The position numbers and the translations under genes were made by a program. Of a DNA stretch of 64,000 nucleotides, positions 24,623 through 35,900 are shown in pieces; the first letter of the stretch is position 1; every line of letters begins with the position of its first letter. Location of the stretch: assembly GCF_003369915.1 (NCBI RefSeq), contig NC_046673.1:20761718-20825717 (forward strand). Reading direction: 5' to 3'. Below the pieces are notes generated by a model. The model ran no database searches. It had not been told where the DNA came from and saw only the letters and a list, made by a program, of their open reading frames with translations. Origin of the DNA: Drosophila miranda. Taxonomy: Eukaryota > Arthropoda > Insecta > Diptera > Drosophilidae.

Positions 24623-25428
24623 GTGAGTGCACCTAAATAGATAAGAAAAAAACCGCAAAAATTTTAAAAACTATTCAATTCGTGAAAACTGTTTTGCAAG
24701 TTATACGTACCTACAATACGACTTGATTTAGAACTTTGTGTACTTTGTTGGGGTACAAACCGGTTTCAAGTCCAACCTCTCACACGTGCGCTAACGCACA
24801 ACCAGTGCCACATTGTGGTAAACTGTGGCGTATCAGTTGATAAACAAACTCAAAATAATACAACACATTTTTTTTTGGATTTATAAGAATATTATTAATA
24901 ATTATATATACTATTTGATCCATATTTAAACAATTGAATATGTTCATTTGTGCTCAACAGTGCCTGCATGTCGTGGCAGGGGTTGTAAGCTGTCTCAGTT
25001 CTCCGTTTTTGATAAGCGAAGAGAAGCGCTGTTCCAGACGGGAGCAACATGTTGTGCCAGACATCGAAAAACATAGAAGTGCGACAGAGACAGACAAAAG
25101 TTCGTGAGAGCGTTTCTTGTGTGTGTGTGTGTGAGAAGAGAACCGCAAGTTTGCTTTTATCGTATACGGGTTTAACGCTATCCCGTACTCGTCCAGTAGA
25201 AGGGAGTATTAGACGAAAGAAAGCTTTTATACATATGGATATGTGTGTGTACCTTGTACTCGTTTGGTTCGAGGATATATTGTAATCCTGTGTAAAGTAG
25301 GCTGAAGCAAGGGTGTCCGAGCCCATTAAATGGATACATATAATAAATACATACATATATATGGATCTGAATTAATAGTTAAAGCTTGTAAAATGTAATA
25401 TCATGGCTAATTGCCATATCCGAAGCTA
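24623..25428. other. Probable 5' intron of r, left part
   Basis: Intron sequence if the first exon proposed for r is right. No gene is seen; it contains a short (GT)n run at 25119-25132. Confidence 0.4.
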
Positions 25429-25646
25429 CAGTGGGTAACTTTAATATTGGGTTGTTTTTTTTTTCAACTTCAAACGCGAATAAAATGCATTAAACTACAA
25501 AAAATTTTAATGAGGGAATAAAGCTTGAAGTTTTACCTTTTCAGAGAGGTATATATAATAATGATTTTATTTTAAATGAAGATAGAAAATATAATAAAAC
25601 AAAAAAAAGCTCAAAATTTGCGTTACTTTAATATTCGGCATTTTTG
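25429..25646 (+). repeat. Left terminal inverted repeat of Tc1-like element
   Basis: About 218 bp, matching the reverse complement of 26643-26866, with direct-repeat motifs (TAACTTTAATATT and TTACTTTAATATT) at its outer and inner ends. Confidence 0.85.
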
Positions 25647-25780
25647 GGAAATCGCATTATAAAACCCTGTGGCAACTCCAAATGGCACAAAAAATGGGTA
25701 TCCCCGAAAAACAAACACTTGACTTACATTCATGATCAGCAAGCACACCGCTATATCGAATTGTTCCACCTAAAATTAAA

Positions 25781-26626
25781 ATGGGCCGTAAAGGGATTAA
25801 TTCATCCTTGGAGCAGCGAAAACTTGTGCTCCAGTTGCATTTAGAGGGCAAGACCTACAAAGAAACTGCCCAAATTCTGAAAATGAAGCTGAATACGATC
25901 GGTGACATCGTCCGCAGGTTCAAAAATGAAGGAAGAATCGCATCAATTAAGCAAACCGGACAACCGAACAAGTTGACTAAGCGCGAAGAAGCCGATATCA
26001 TAAAGAAAGTGAAGAAAAATCCACGACTAAGTGCACCGGAATTAAAAGCTGAATTATTTGTCGACCACGGAAAGACCGTTTCAGCCCAAACTATCCGACG
26101 CACCATTAAAAAACAAGGGTACAACGGCCGAGTTGCAAGAAAAAAGCCTTTACTCTGTGAGCGCAACCGGAAAAAAAGGAAAACGTTTGCCCTGGAGTAC
26201 TCCAAAAAGGACCAAAACTGGTGGAATGATGTTATATTCTTAGACGAGAGCAAGTTTAACATTTTTGGCAGTGATGGCAAGACCATGGTTTGGCGAAAAC
26301 CCAATACGGAGCTGCATAAGGAACACCTAAGACCAACAGTGAAACACGGCGGTGGGAGCGTTATGATTTGGGGCTGCAGGAGTAGAGAAGGAGAAGGAGT
26401 AGAGAATCTGGTTTTTATTGAAGGGATAATGAACCAGGAACAATATCTAAAAATTTTCAGAGAAAATTTAAAGCAGTCGGCGCAGAAAATGGGCATTTCC
26501 GAAACATTCAAGTTATATCAGGACAATGACCCGAAACATAAGGCCCATAAGATAAGGTCCTGGCTGCTTTACAACTGCCCAAAGGTCATAGATACGCCAC
26601 CCCAATCACCTGATCTAAGCCCCTGA
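25781..26626 (+). pseudogene. Truncated Tc1-like transposase
   Basis: The frame begins MGRKGINSSLEQRKLVLQLH and has a paired-type helix-turn-helix DNA-binding region (about 1-120), a basic linker, and the start of the RNase-H-like catalytic domain. The first catalytic Asp is in IFLDESKFN (about 158) and the second in LYQDNDPKHKAH (about 247). The frame stops right after QSPDLSP, where an intact DD34E transposase continues into the conserved Pro-Ile-Glu-Asn segment with the third catalytic residue. Only 16 bases then separate the stop from the right inverted repeat, so the C terminus was deleted. This copy should be unable to catalyse transposition but could be mobilised in trans. Confidence 0.88.
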
Positions 26627-26642
26627 TCTTAGTTGTATAAGG

Positions 26643-26866
26643 TAATGCCGAATATTAATGTAACGCATATTTTGAGGCTTTTTTTGTTTAATTATATTTT
26701 CTATCTTCATTTAAAATAAAATCATTATTATATATACCTCTCTGAAAAGGTAAAACTTCAAGCTTTATTCCCTTATTAAAATTTTTTTATTTTTTTTTAG
26801 TTTAATGCATTTTATTCGCGTTTGAAGTTGAAAAAAAAAAATGCCGAATATTAAAGTTACCCACTG
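26643..26866 (-). repeat. Right terminal inverted repeat of Tc1-like element
   Basis: Inverted partner of 25429-25646. The inner motif CGAATATTAATGTAACG and outer motif CGAATATTAAAGTTACCC repeat each other. Confidence 0.85.
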
Positions 26867-26956
26867 TAATCTTTATAGGCAGAATAGGTACACAAATAAA
26901 ATAATTTGCTTAGCATCTCTCTCACACTCTCTGTATCTTCTGTGGACAGGATAAAG

Positions 26957-29900
26957 ATGCGACAAGTGGACTGTTACCTGGTGCTGGAGGATGGCACCGT
27001 CATGCCGGGGCTGTCGTTCGGACATGTGGCCAAGGATAGTCCGGTGGGAGGCGAGGTTGTCTTCCAAACAGGCATGGTCGGCTACACCGAGGCGCTGACA
27101 GACCGCTCGTACAGTGGACAGATTCTGGTGCTGACCTACCCCCTGATTGGTAACTATGGAGTGCCCTGCGCGGAGGAGGACGAGCACGGCCTGCCCAAGC
27201 ACTTTGAGTGGCTCAAGGGAGCCGTGCAGGCCACCGCCCTTGTGGTGGGCGAAGTGGCCGAGTGCGCCTGGCACTGGCGTAGCTCCAAGACGCTGCCCAA
27301 GTGGTTGGCTGAGCACAAGGTGCCTGGCATCAGTGGCGTGGACACACGCGCCCTTACCAAAAAGCTGCGGGAGCAGGGCAGCCTTTTGGGTCGCATCGTG
27401 TACAAGGTCCCCAAGGAGGGGCCAAACAAACTAATCTTTGAGGATCCCAACACCCGTAATCTAGCCAAGGAGTGCAGCGTACGGAAGAAGATGGTCTTCG
27501 GGGATACCACCAGTGGCAAGGGCCCACGCATCGCCATCATAGACTGCGGCCTGAAGCTCAATCAGTTGCGCTGCCTGCTGCAGCGTGGCGCCTCTGTGCA
27601 GCTGCTGCCATGGAGCGCTGACCTGAAGGACGAGGACTACGATGCCCTCTTCCTGTCCAACGGACCCGGCAATCCGGAGAGCTGCGACGCGATTGTTGAG
27701 GAGGTGCGGCGCGTCATCCGGGCTGGCACCAAGCCCATCTTCGGCATCTGTCTGGGCCACCAGCTGCTGGCCAAGGCCATTGGCTGCTCCACCTACAAGA
27801 TGAAGTACGGCAACCGTGGCCACAACCTTCCCTGCCTCCACCGCGCCACTGGCCGCTGCCTGATGACCTCACAGAACCACGGCTACGCAGTGGATCTGAA
27901 GGATCTACCCGGCGACTGGGAGGAGCTCTTTGTGAATGCCAATGACGGCACCAACGAAGGCATTGTCCACCGCTCCAAGCCCTACTTCTCAGTGCAGTTT
28001 CATCCGGAGCATCATGCAGGCCCCTGCGACACCGAATTCCTGTTCGATGTCTTTATGGAATCCATCCGTACTCCCCAGCTGAGTGTGCCAGAACTCATAA
28101 ATCGACGACTGCGTCCCGCCAAGCTGCTGCCCGTCCAGCCTAAGCCGCGCAAGGTGCTCATCCTGGGCTCTGGTGGCCTCTCCATTGGCCAGGCGGGCGA
28201 ATTCGATTACTCCGGCTCGCAGGCCATCAAGGCGATGCGAGAGTCTGGCATCCAGACGGTGCTCATCAATCCGAATATCGCCACCGTGCAGACCTCAAAG
28301 GGAATGGCGGACAAATGCTATTTCCTGCCCCTGACCCCCCACTACGTGGAGGAGGTGATCAAGTCGGAGCGCCCCAACGGAGTGCTGCTCACCTTTGGCG
28401 GCCAGACGGCCCTCAATTGCGGCGTGGAACTGGACCGGGCCGGAGTCTTTGAGAAGTACAATGTCCGCATTCTGGGCACGCCCATCCAGTCGATCATCGA
28501 AACGGAGGATCGTAAGCTTTTCGCCCAGCGCGTCAACGATATTGGGGAGCAGGTGGCGCCATCGGAGGCCGTCTATTCGGTGGCCGAGGCTCTGGAGGCG
28601 GCCGGCCGTCTCGGCTATCCGGTGATGGCCAGGGCCGCCTTCTCGCTGGGCGGCCTGGGCTCTGGCTTTGCCAACAACGAACAGGAGCTGGAGAACCTCG
28701 CCGAGCAGGCGCTGGCCCACTCTAGCCAGCTGATTGTGGACAAATCGCTCAAGGGCTGGAAGGAGGTCGAGTACGAAGTGGTGCGCGATGCCTTCGACAA
28801 CTGCATCACCGTCTGCAACATGGAGAACTTCGATCCGCTTGGCATCCACACGGGCGAGAGCATTGTGGTGGCCCCCTCGCAGACGCTTTCGGACCGGGAG
28901 TATCAAATGCTCCGCAACACCGCCCTGAAGGTCATCCGGCATCTGGGCGTTGTGGGGGAGTGCAACATCCAGTATGCGCTCTGCCCCCACTCGGAGCAGT
29001 TCTACATCATCGAAGTGAATGCGCGGCTGTCGCGCAGCTCGGCGCTGGCCAGCAAGGCCACCGGCTATCCCCTGGCCTATGTGGCCGCCAAGCTGGCTTT
29101 GGGCCTGCCCCTGCCCGAGATCAAAAACTCGGTGACGGGGAATACGACGGCCTGCTTTGAGCCCTCACTCGACTACTGTGTGGTGAAGATACCGCGCTGG
29201 GATCTGGCCAAATTCACGCGCGTCAGCAAGCACATCGGGAGCTCCATGAAGAGCGTCGGCGAGGTGATGTCCATCGGACGAAGCTTCGAGGAGGCCTTCC
29301 AGAAGGCCCTACGCATGGTCGACAGCGATGTGCTGGGCTTCGATGCGGACGTTGTGGTCGTGGACGAGCAGAAGCTGGCGGATCAGCTCTCAGAGCCGAC
29401 GGATCGACGGCCCTTTTTCTTGGCCGCCGCCCTGACCATGGGCATGGATATCCAGAAGCTGCATCAGCTCACCAACATCGATCAGTGGTTCCTGCACAAG
29501 CTTGAGCGGATCGTCTTTTTCAACCACCGTCTCACCCTCTTCAATGCCTCCGGCAGCCAGATGGGTCCCGATCTGCTGCTCAAAGCCAAGCGTCTGGGCT
29601 TCTCCGACAAGCAGATAGCCAAGGCCACCAAAAGCACGGAGCTGGTGGTGCGTCAGCAGCGTCACGAGCTGGGAATCCGTCCGTTTGTCAAACAGATCGA
29701 CACGGTGGCAGGGGAGTGGCCGGCGAGCACCAATTATCTGTATACGACCTATCACGGCACCGAGCACGACGTGGAGTTCCCCGGGGGCCACATCATTGTG
29801 GTGGGGTCGGGCGTGTACCGCATTGGCTCCTCGGTGGAGTTTGACTGGTGCGCCGTGGGCTGCCTGCGGGAGCTGCGGAAGCTGCAGAAGCCAACGATCA

Positions 29901-32900
29901 TGATCAACTACAACCCGGAGACGGTCTCCACCGACTACGACATGTGCGATCGGCTGTACTTTGAGGAGATCAGCTTTGAGGTGGTCATGGACATCTACGA
30001 ACTGGAGTCCTCCGAGGGCATCATCCTCTCGATGGGGGGCCAGCTGCCCAATAACATTGCCATGGATCTCCACCGGCAGCAGGCCAAGGTTTTGGGCACT
30101 TCCCCGGACTCGATCGACTGTGCCGAGAATCGTTTCAAGTTCTCGCGCATGCTGGACAGGAAGGGCATCCTCCAGCCGCGCTGGAAGGAGTTGACCAACC
30201 TCAAGTCGGCCATCGAGTTCTGCGAGGAGGTGGGCTACCCCTGCCTGGTCAGACCCTCGTATGTGCTGTCCGGGGCGGCCATGAATGTGGCCTACTCCAA
30301 CCAGGACCTGGAGACGTATCTGAACGCCGCCTCGGAGGTTAGTCGCGAGCATCCGGTGGTCATTTCCAAGTTTCTCACCGAGGCCAAGGAAATCGACGTT
30401 GATGCTGTGGCCGCCGACGGCCAGATCCTTTGCATGGCCGTCTCTGAGCATGTGGAGAATGCGGGCGTCCATTCGGGCGATGCCACGCTGGTCACCCCGC
30501 CGCAGGATCTCAACGCCGAGACGCTGGAGGCCATCAAGCGGATCACATGCGCCTTGGCCAGCCTCCTGGACGTTACCGGACCCTTCAACATGCAACTGAT
30601 TGCCAAGAACAACGAACTCAAGGTCATTGAATGCAACGTGCGCGTCTCGCGCTCCTTCCCCTTCGTCTCGAAGACCCTCGATCACGACTTTGTGGCAACC
30701 GCCACCAGAGCCATTGTCGGCATGGACGTGGAGCCCATCGATGTGCTCCATGGGGTCGGCAAGGTCGGAGTGAAGGTGCCACAGTTTAGTTTCTCCCGCC
30801 TCGCGGGTGCCGATGTCCAGCTGGGCGTCGAGATGGCCTCCACCGGAGAGGTGGCCGGCTTCGGCGACAACCGCTACGAAGCCTACCTTAAGGCCATGAT
30901 GTCCACCGGCTTTCAGATACCCAAGAATGCCGTACTCCTCTCCATCGGTAGCTTCAAGGTGAGCGTTCGGTTCCATGCTTTCTATTTTTAAGGACTTTCC
31001 CTTTTATAATTCGTATTCGTTTCGTTTCCTTCTCCTTTTTGGGCAGCACAAAATGGAACTGCTTCCTTCCATACGGGATCTGGCCAAAATGGGCTACAAA
31101 CTGTACGCCTCCATGGGCACCGGCGATTTCTATGCAGAACATGGCGTTGATGTAAGTGCAAAAACGATTTATAAAACCAACTTGTCAGGATTCCTTTCAC
31201 GAGGGGAATAATTGCCTTTTGCTGGGGAAGTACTGAGGATTCAGACCATGCTTCCAAAGAGTCCCTGAGAATAGTAAACAAAACCAATTACATGCCGTGT
31301 GCATGAGGCAGCAGATCGATGCTGGAATCGAGACTCGCGATAAGCTAAAAAACCAAAAACAAATTACTTCTCGTGTGCATGAATCGCCACAGTGAGGACC
31401 GACTCACGTGCACAAGCGAATGCTAAGCTTGGCTCCCAAGAAAAGAAAACGAAAACAAATTGCATGTCGTGTGTATTAAGAGCCATATTGCTGCTTGACT
31501 CAAGACAAGGAAAAAACGACATACATTGCGTGTGCATGACGCAATAGATTGATGCTCTGCACGAGTTTCGCTGTGATCATGGATTTTCGACTTAAAACAG
31601 TCTTTATCTTAGTCTTTTATCGAAAGATCTTTTCTTTTCTTTACTGTATGGGAAAAAAGATTCCGAATTGCTTATGGAAAACACTTTCAAAGAGCCTTTG
31701 GTTAGATTCAGGGCCAAAGCACCAAGGAACTCTGGAAGAACAACTATAGTAGCTCTGATACGCAATAGTTATATCCTAGGAGGAAGGCTGATAAATCGAT
31801 TCATGCCATTAGTTGGAGTTTCCTTTTTTTTTCAAGTTTGTAGACGCGAAAGATCTGAATTTCGTTGTATTTTATTTTATTGTAAATATTTACATAGATA
31901 TCTGTACATCTTCAGACATGGAAGATAGTATTAAGTAGTGCTTTAATCGGCCTATTGGAATAACTTTGATATTATACCTTAAGTCAAAGTGAAACAGAAA
32001 CCCTCTCATAATCACTTGAGCTCTCTTAAGTATTCCAAATGGATTTAGTAGCACAAGGTACGGGTTCTTCCAGAGGAGTACTCGATGGGCCTTATCTTTG
32101 AGTGGGGGACTTACAAATACAGATATGGATATCAACGAATATACGAGTATATATTGCTTAGGATTGGGGTTGGATTCAGTTGAAGGCTTCTTTGATCTTC
32201 TGCGTGTTCCGCTTGAGGATGTCGCGAAGCTCTTCGCGCGTCGCCTCCGATGGTGCCAGGGTCTGGATGACCTGCTCCGTCTTACTGCTCAGGGTCTGTA
32301 GTCTGTCCGGGTCCACGTTGAGGCGCTGCAGCAGAGTGTTGAGCGAAAGAATGCTCTCCATTGTTTGGGCTGGGTCTTCCTTAATCTCTTGCACCTCGCC
32401 CTCTGGTTTGGGCTGTGTGTTTCCCTTCAGGATGCCCGGTGGTGTGTTGTGTGGCAGGGGCAGGACCTGCCTGGACATGGGATCGGGTGAGTGGATCTGC
32501 ACTACGTGCTCCATGAATTTAATGGACTTGCGACGCTGCTGGGGAGTCAACGGAGAAGGATGGGGCGACGGCGCTGGCGATGGCGAACATCTGATTGATC
32601 CGGAGAAGCTGCGTCGTGGTAGGGCCGGCGGAGCCTCTGCACCGGCCACACACATCCGCTCAATGCGCCCAGACGCCTGCTGCAGCTCCTCCACATAGTG
32701 TTGGGCATTCTGGGAGCATCCGAGCTTCTGGTACAGTCGGCACAACCTCTGGGCCTGCTCCAAAAAGAGCTCCGCATGCAGCCGATTGCCAAACTGTGTG
32801 GCCTTGGCCAGCATGGCCAGCATATGGTCGATCAGCAGCTCCAGCAGATTGGTGCGCCGCAGTATCTCCAGGCCGTTGTTCAGCTGCGGCCCGTCGTGGG

Positions 32901-35900
32901 ACTGCGACTGGGGAGTGTCCTGAAGGCTGCGCGAGCTCGCTAGCAGCAACTGCATGGACATATCCATCGATGAGTCCTGGGAAGGACGCCGCTGCTCGGT
33001 CAACTGTTGCAGCTGCTGGCTGGAGGCTCGCAGCATTTGGGTCTTGCGCCGCAGCTTGCCCCGTGAGCGCTCCTGGTGCTGCGGCATGCCGAGGAGTCCC
33101 CGGGCATCGGTGACCTCCTCTCGCTGCTTTTCCTGCTGCTGCTGCTGCTGTTCATCCTGCTGCTGTTGCTGCTGGTGCACCTGCTGCAGGATGGAGTTGG
33201 CCGAGCGGGAGAACTTGCCCCAGCTGTGCAGCTGCAGGTAGTCCTGGCAGAAGAAGTTGTCCAGCAGCCGCTTGTAATCCATCTTGGGATAGAAGTCGGG
33301 GGCATGCTCGATGTTGCGCAACGCTTGCACGAGATGGAGGAGCGGCTGTTCGGCAATCCCGGCCATGATGGAGCGCAGCTCCATGAGTGCGTCCTCCGGG
33401 ACATGCTCGAACAGGTTGCGCCGCTCGATGAAGTAGTCGCTGAGGTGCTTCCGGGCCAGGCACTCGTCGAAGGAGCGGACAAAGCGCAGCAGCCGCTCCC
33501 CGAGAAACTCCTCGGGCCAGTCGTTGCTGTGCCGCTCGCACTGCCAGAAGAGATGCGCTCGCAGCTGCTCCACCAGGGAGCCCATGGCCTGGCACTTGTC
33601 GCTCACAAAGGTACGCACGAGCACCTTCATCAGGAGGAACACCTTCAGCTGCATGGCCGTCAGCTGGCGCTCGAGGAACTGTTCCGCCTGGGGGAAGACG
33701 ATGCGCCACTCGAGCTCCCGGAAGGGATTCCGAGAATGCTTCGGCGCATACCCCACTGGGACCACATGGAAGCCAAAGGAGCGAATGCGGTTCCTCATCT
33801 GCTCCGTGGGCCACTGGAACTTCTCGTCGGTGTGCAGATTGGTAAGACGCGGGCGCGCCCTCAGATTGAACTCGAAGGCACAGTCGGGCCAGGCGTTGGG
33901 CACATGGATGGCCGGCACCAGCTCCTCCCTGTCCGTGTACACGCTGCATCCCCTATAGCTGCCACTCGCCAGCAGCGAGGGGGGGATCTGCAGCTCTCGG
34001 GAGAGCTGCTGCCGCAGAAGATCCCCAAAGTACTTCATGAACTGATCGGAGCTGAGGTAACTCTGCTGGAGCAGGGCCTGACGGCGTTGCTGCTCCACAC
34101 GGCACTGCCGTAGCACCTGGACGGTCTCGTAGGCGGAACGTGGACCCTCCTCTGGAGCCTCTTCTTTGGCAGCCTCCTCCCCATCGCTGTTGCCGGACAA
34201 CTCCTCCTCGTCGTCGTCGTCGTCGTCTTCGTCGTCTGATTGCTCCAGCCAGGCGGGCAGGCAGCTGGCCAGCCGGCATACGCATCCCTCCGGCAGGACG
34301 TTCCTCTCCAGCGGAGTGGCGCTGCCCATTCTCAGCTCCTCCATGGACCGGAGAGTGTTGAGGCGTGCCAGATAGACGTGGTCGTAGTCACCCTCCCGCC
34401 AGCTGCCCGAACTGTAGCCGGATGTCGATCCTCCACCGTCCGTGTAGATGCCATCGCCCTCCCCCTCATCGCCGCTGCTGGCGGGCATGGCCCCAATCGG
34501 AACGAGTGGGTGTGCCGGATCGTGGGCCTGCTCCCTGAGCTTCAGCCGCACATAGCCCATCCAGCGGGACTGCTCCATCAGCTGAACGTACTCGGATCGG
34601 CAGGGCGTGGATGTGTAGTAGTCGGACTCCAGCAACACCTTGCAGAGGGTGGCAATCGAGTCGTAGTTGGCATCGTTGGGCCGTGATATGTCCACGTTCT
34701 CGAACACCACATACGTCAGGGGCTTCTGCAGGGGCTGGGAGTGCTTCGCAGCTCTAAAAAAGAACAGCGAGAGATCAGGAGAGGTCTGGAGAGGAGGGAG
34801 GAGTGCCACCTACATGGGCTTAAAGTGCAGATGCTTGGACACGGTCACATCTATGGCGCTGGCCTGCAGAAGGCTGTGCTCGGTGAGGGACTGGCCACAG
34901 GCACGCCTCTGAGCCTGCAGCTCCTCGTCCATGGCCCCCATCTCGGCATCAAAGTGCGCGAAGAACTGCAGGCCCAGGAGCAGTTGGTTGAGCAGGAACG
35001 TGGGCAGCTCCTTGTCCAGCTGTTGCAGTGTCTTTTGCTCGATTGTGCGCTGCAGCTCCTCCCGCTGGTGCTCCAAGGTGCGGGCATACAACGCACTTAC
35101 ACACTCGGTGGCACTGCTCCCATTACTGCCGCCCAGCAGACGCAGCTGCAGGGCCAGATCCTGGCTCGGTTTGCCGCTAATACGGCGGCGTCGTATTGAT
35201 CCTGATGAACCACCGCTCGATCCTCGCTTTTGCTGTCGCCTGCGGGCATTGCGCTTCTGGAGCTTCTGCAGCTGACGCATCCGCTTTTCCTCCTGTTGGC
35301 GTCGCCGCTGGACGCGCGGTGGGGCAATGCCCGCCTGCAGTGGACTCGGCGTGGATCCTTCGTATTCCGATGGCCTCGAGCAGGAGCACCCCATGGCTGA
35401 CTTTTGCTTCTTTACTGACGGACGGCTCCGTGTGTGTCTCTGATCGGGTTCGATTGTCTTGTCGCCAGCACTCTTCTCCCTGATAAGGTCGTGCCAATCA
35501 ACACCAATCAACAATCAAACAATCGCAATCATCAGCCATCAGCGGAGATAAGTGCTGACTCTGACTACACTTCCGGCTGGGGGAGGGGCGGGGGGTTCCA
35601 AACGAAATCACCATTTACCCACGAGTATTTTCACTCTACTGTGGGACCAAACATACCGCCTTTCACCACTCCATCGATCATGAATGTATGAACATTCAGG
35701 CAGGCTCTGTTTTTCCCCATTTTTGTTAACTTGGGACTACCTTTAAACTAGGATTTGTACTAAAAAGTTAAGCCATTGGGCTATTGGGTAATATGAGGAT
35801 ACATTATATGTATGTATAAATCCATTTCCAGAGACACTAAGGACTATAATTTGTATTGAATAAATCATGAATAACTCTTGGAAACCTTTTATGAAATGGA

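Larger units (their letters stand above)
25429..26866 (+). mobile_element. Tc1-like DNA transposon with long inverted repeats
   Basis: A 1438-bp element flanked by TA (25427-25428 and 26867-26868), the Tc1/mariner target duplication. The ends are CAGTGGGTAACTTTAATATT and its reverse complement. Inverted repeats of about 215-220 bp reach to about 25645 on the left and start at about 26643 on the right. Each carries a second copy of the terminal motif at its inner end (...TTACTTTAATATTCGGCAT), the IR/DR arrangement of Tc1 families such as Bari, Paris and S. The two repeats differ at a few positions, so the insertion is not brand new. It sits in the probable 5' intron of r. I cannot assign a named family. 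Confidence 0.93.

Noticed and set aside
25855-26511. 218-codon frame opposite the transposase
   Set aside because: Antisense shadow of the Tc1 transposase.
26906-26956. In-frame Met 17 codons upstream of the r start
   Set aside because: It lies before the splice acceptor (GTGGACAG at 26949) and encodes a hydrophobic leader not seen in CAD.
29390-30976. 528-codon open frame antisense to r
   Set aside because: It lies wholly opposite the conserved CPSase exon. Its residues follow from the GC-rich third positions of r, and it has no known domain.
33076-34113. 345-codon frame opposite the Mab-21 gene
   Set aside because: Shadow of the coding strand; Leu/Val/Gln-rich composition mirrors CAG/CTG codons of the real gene.
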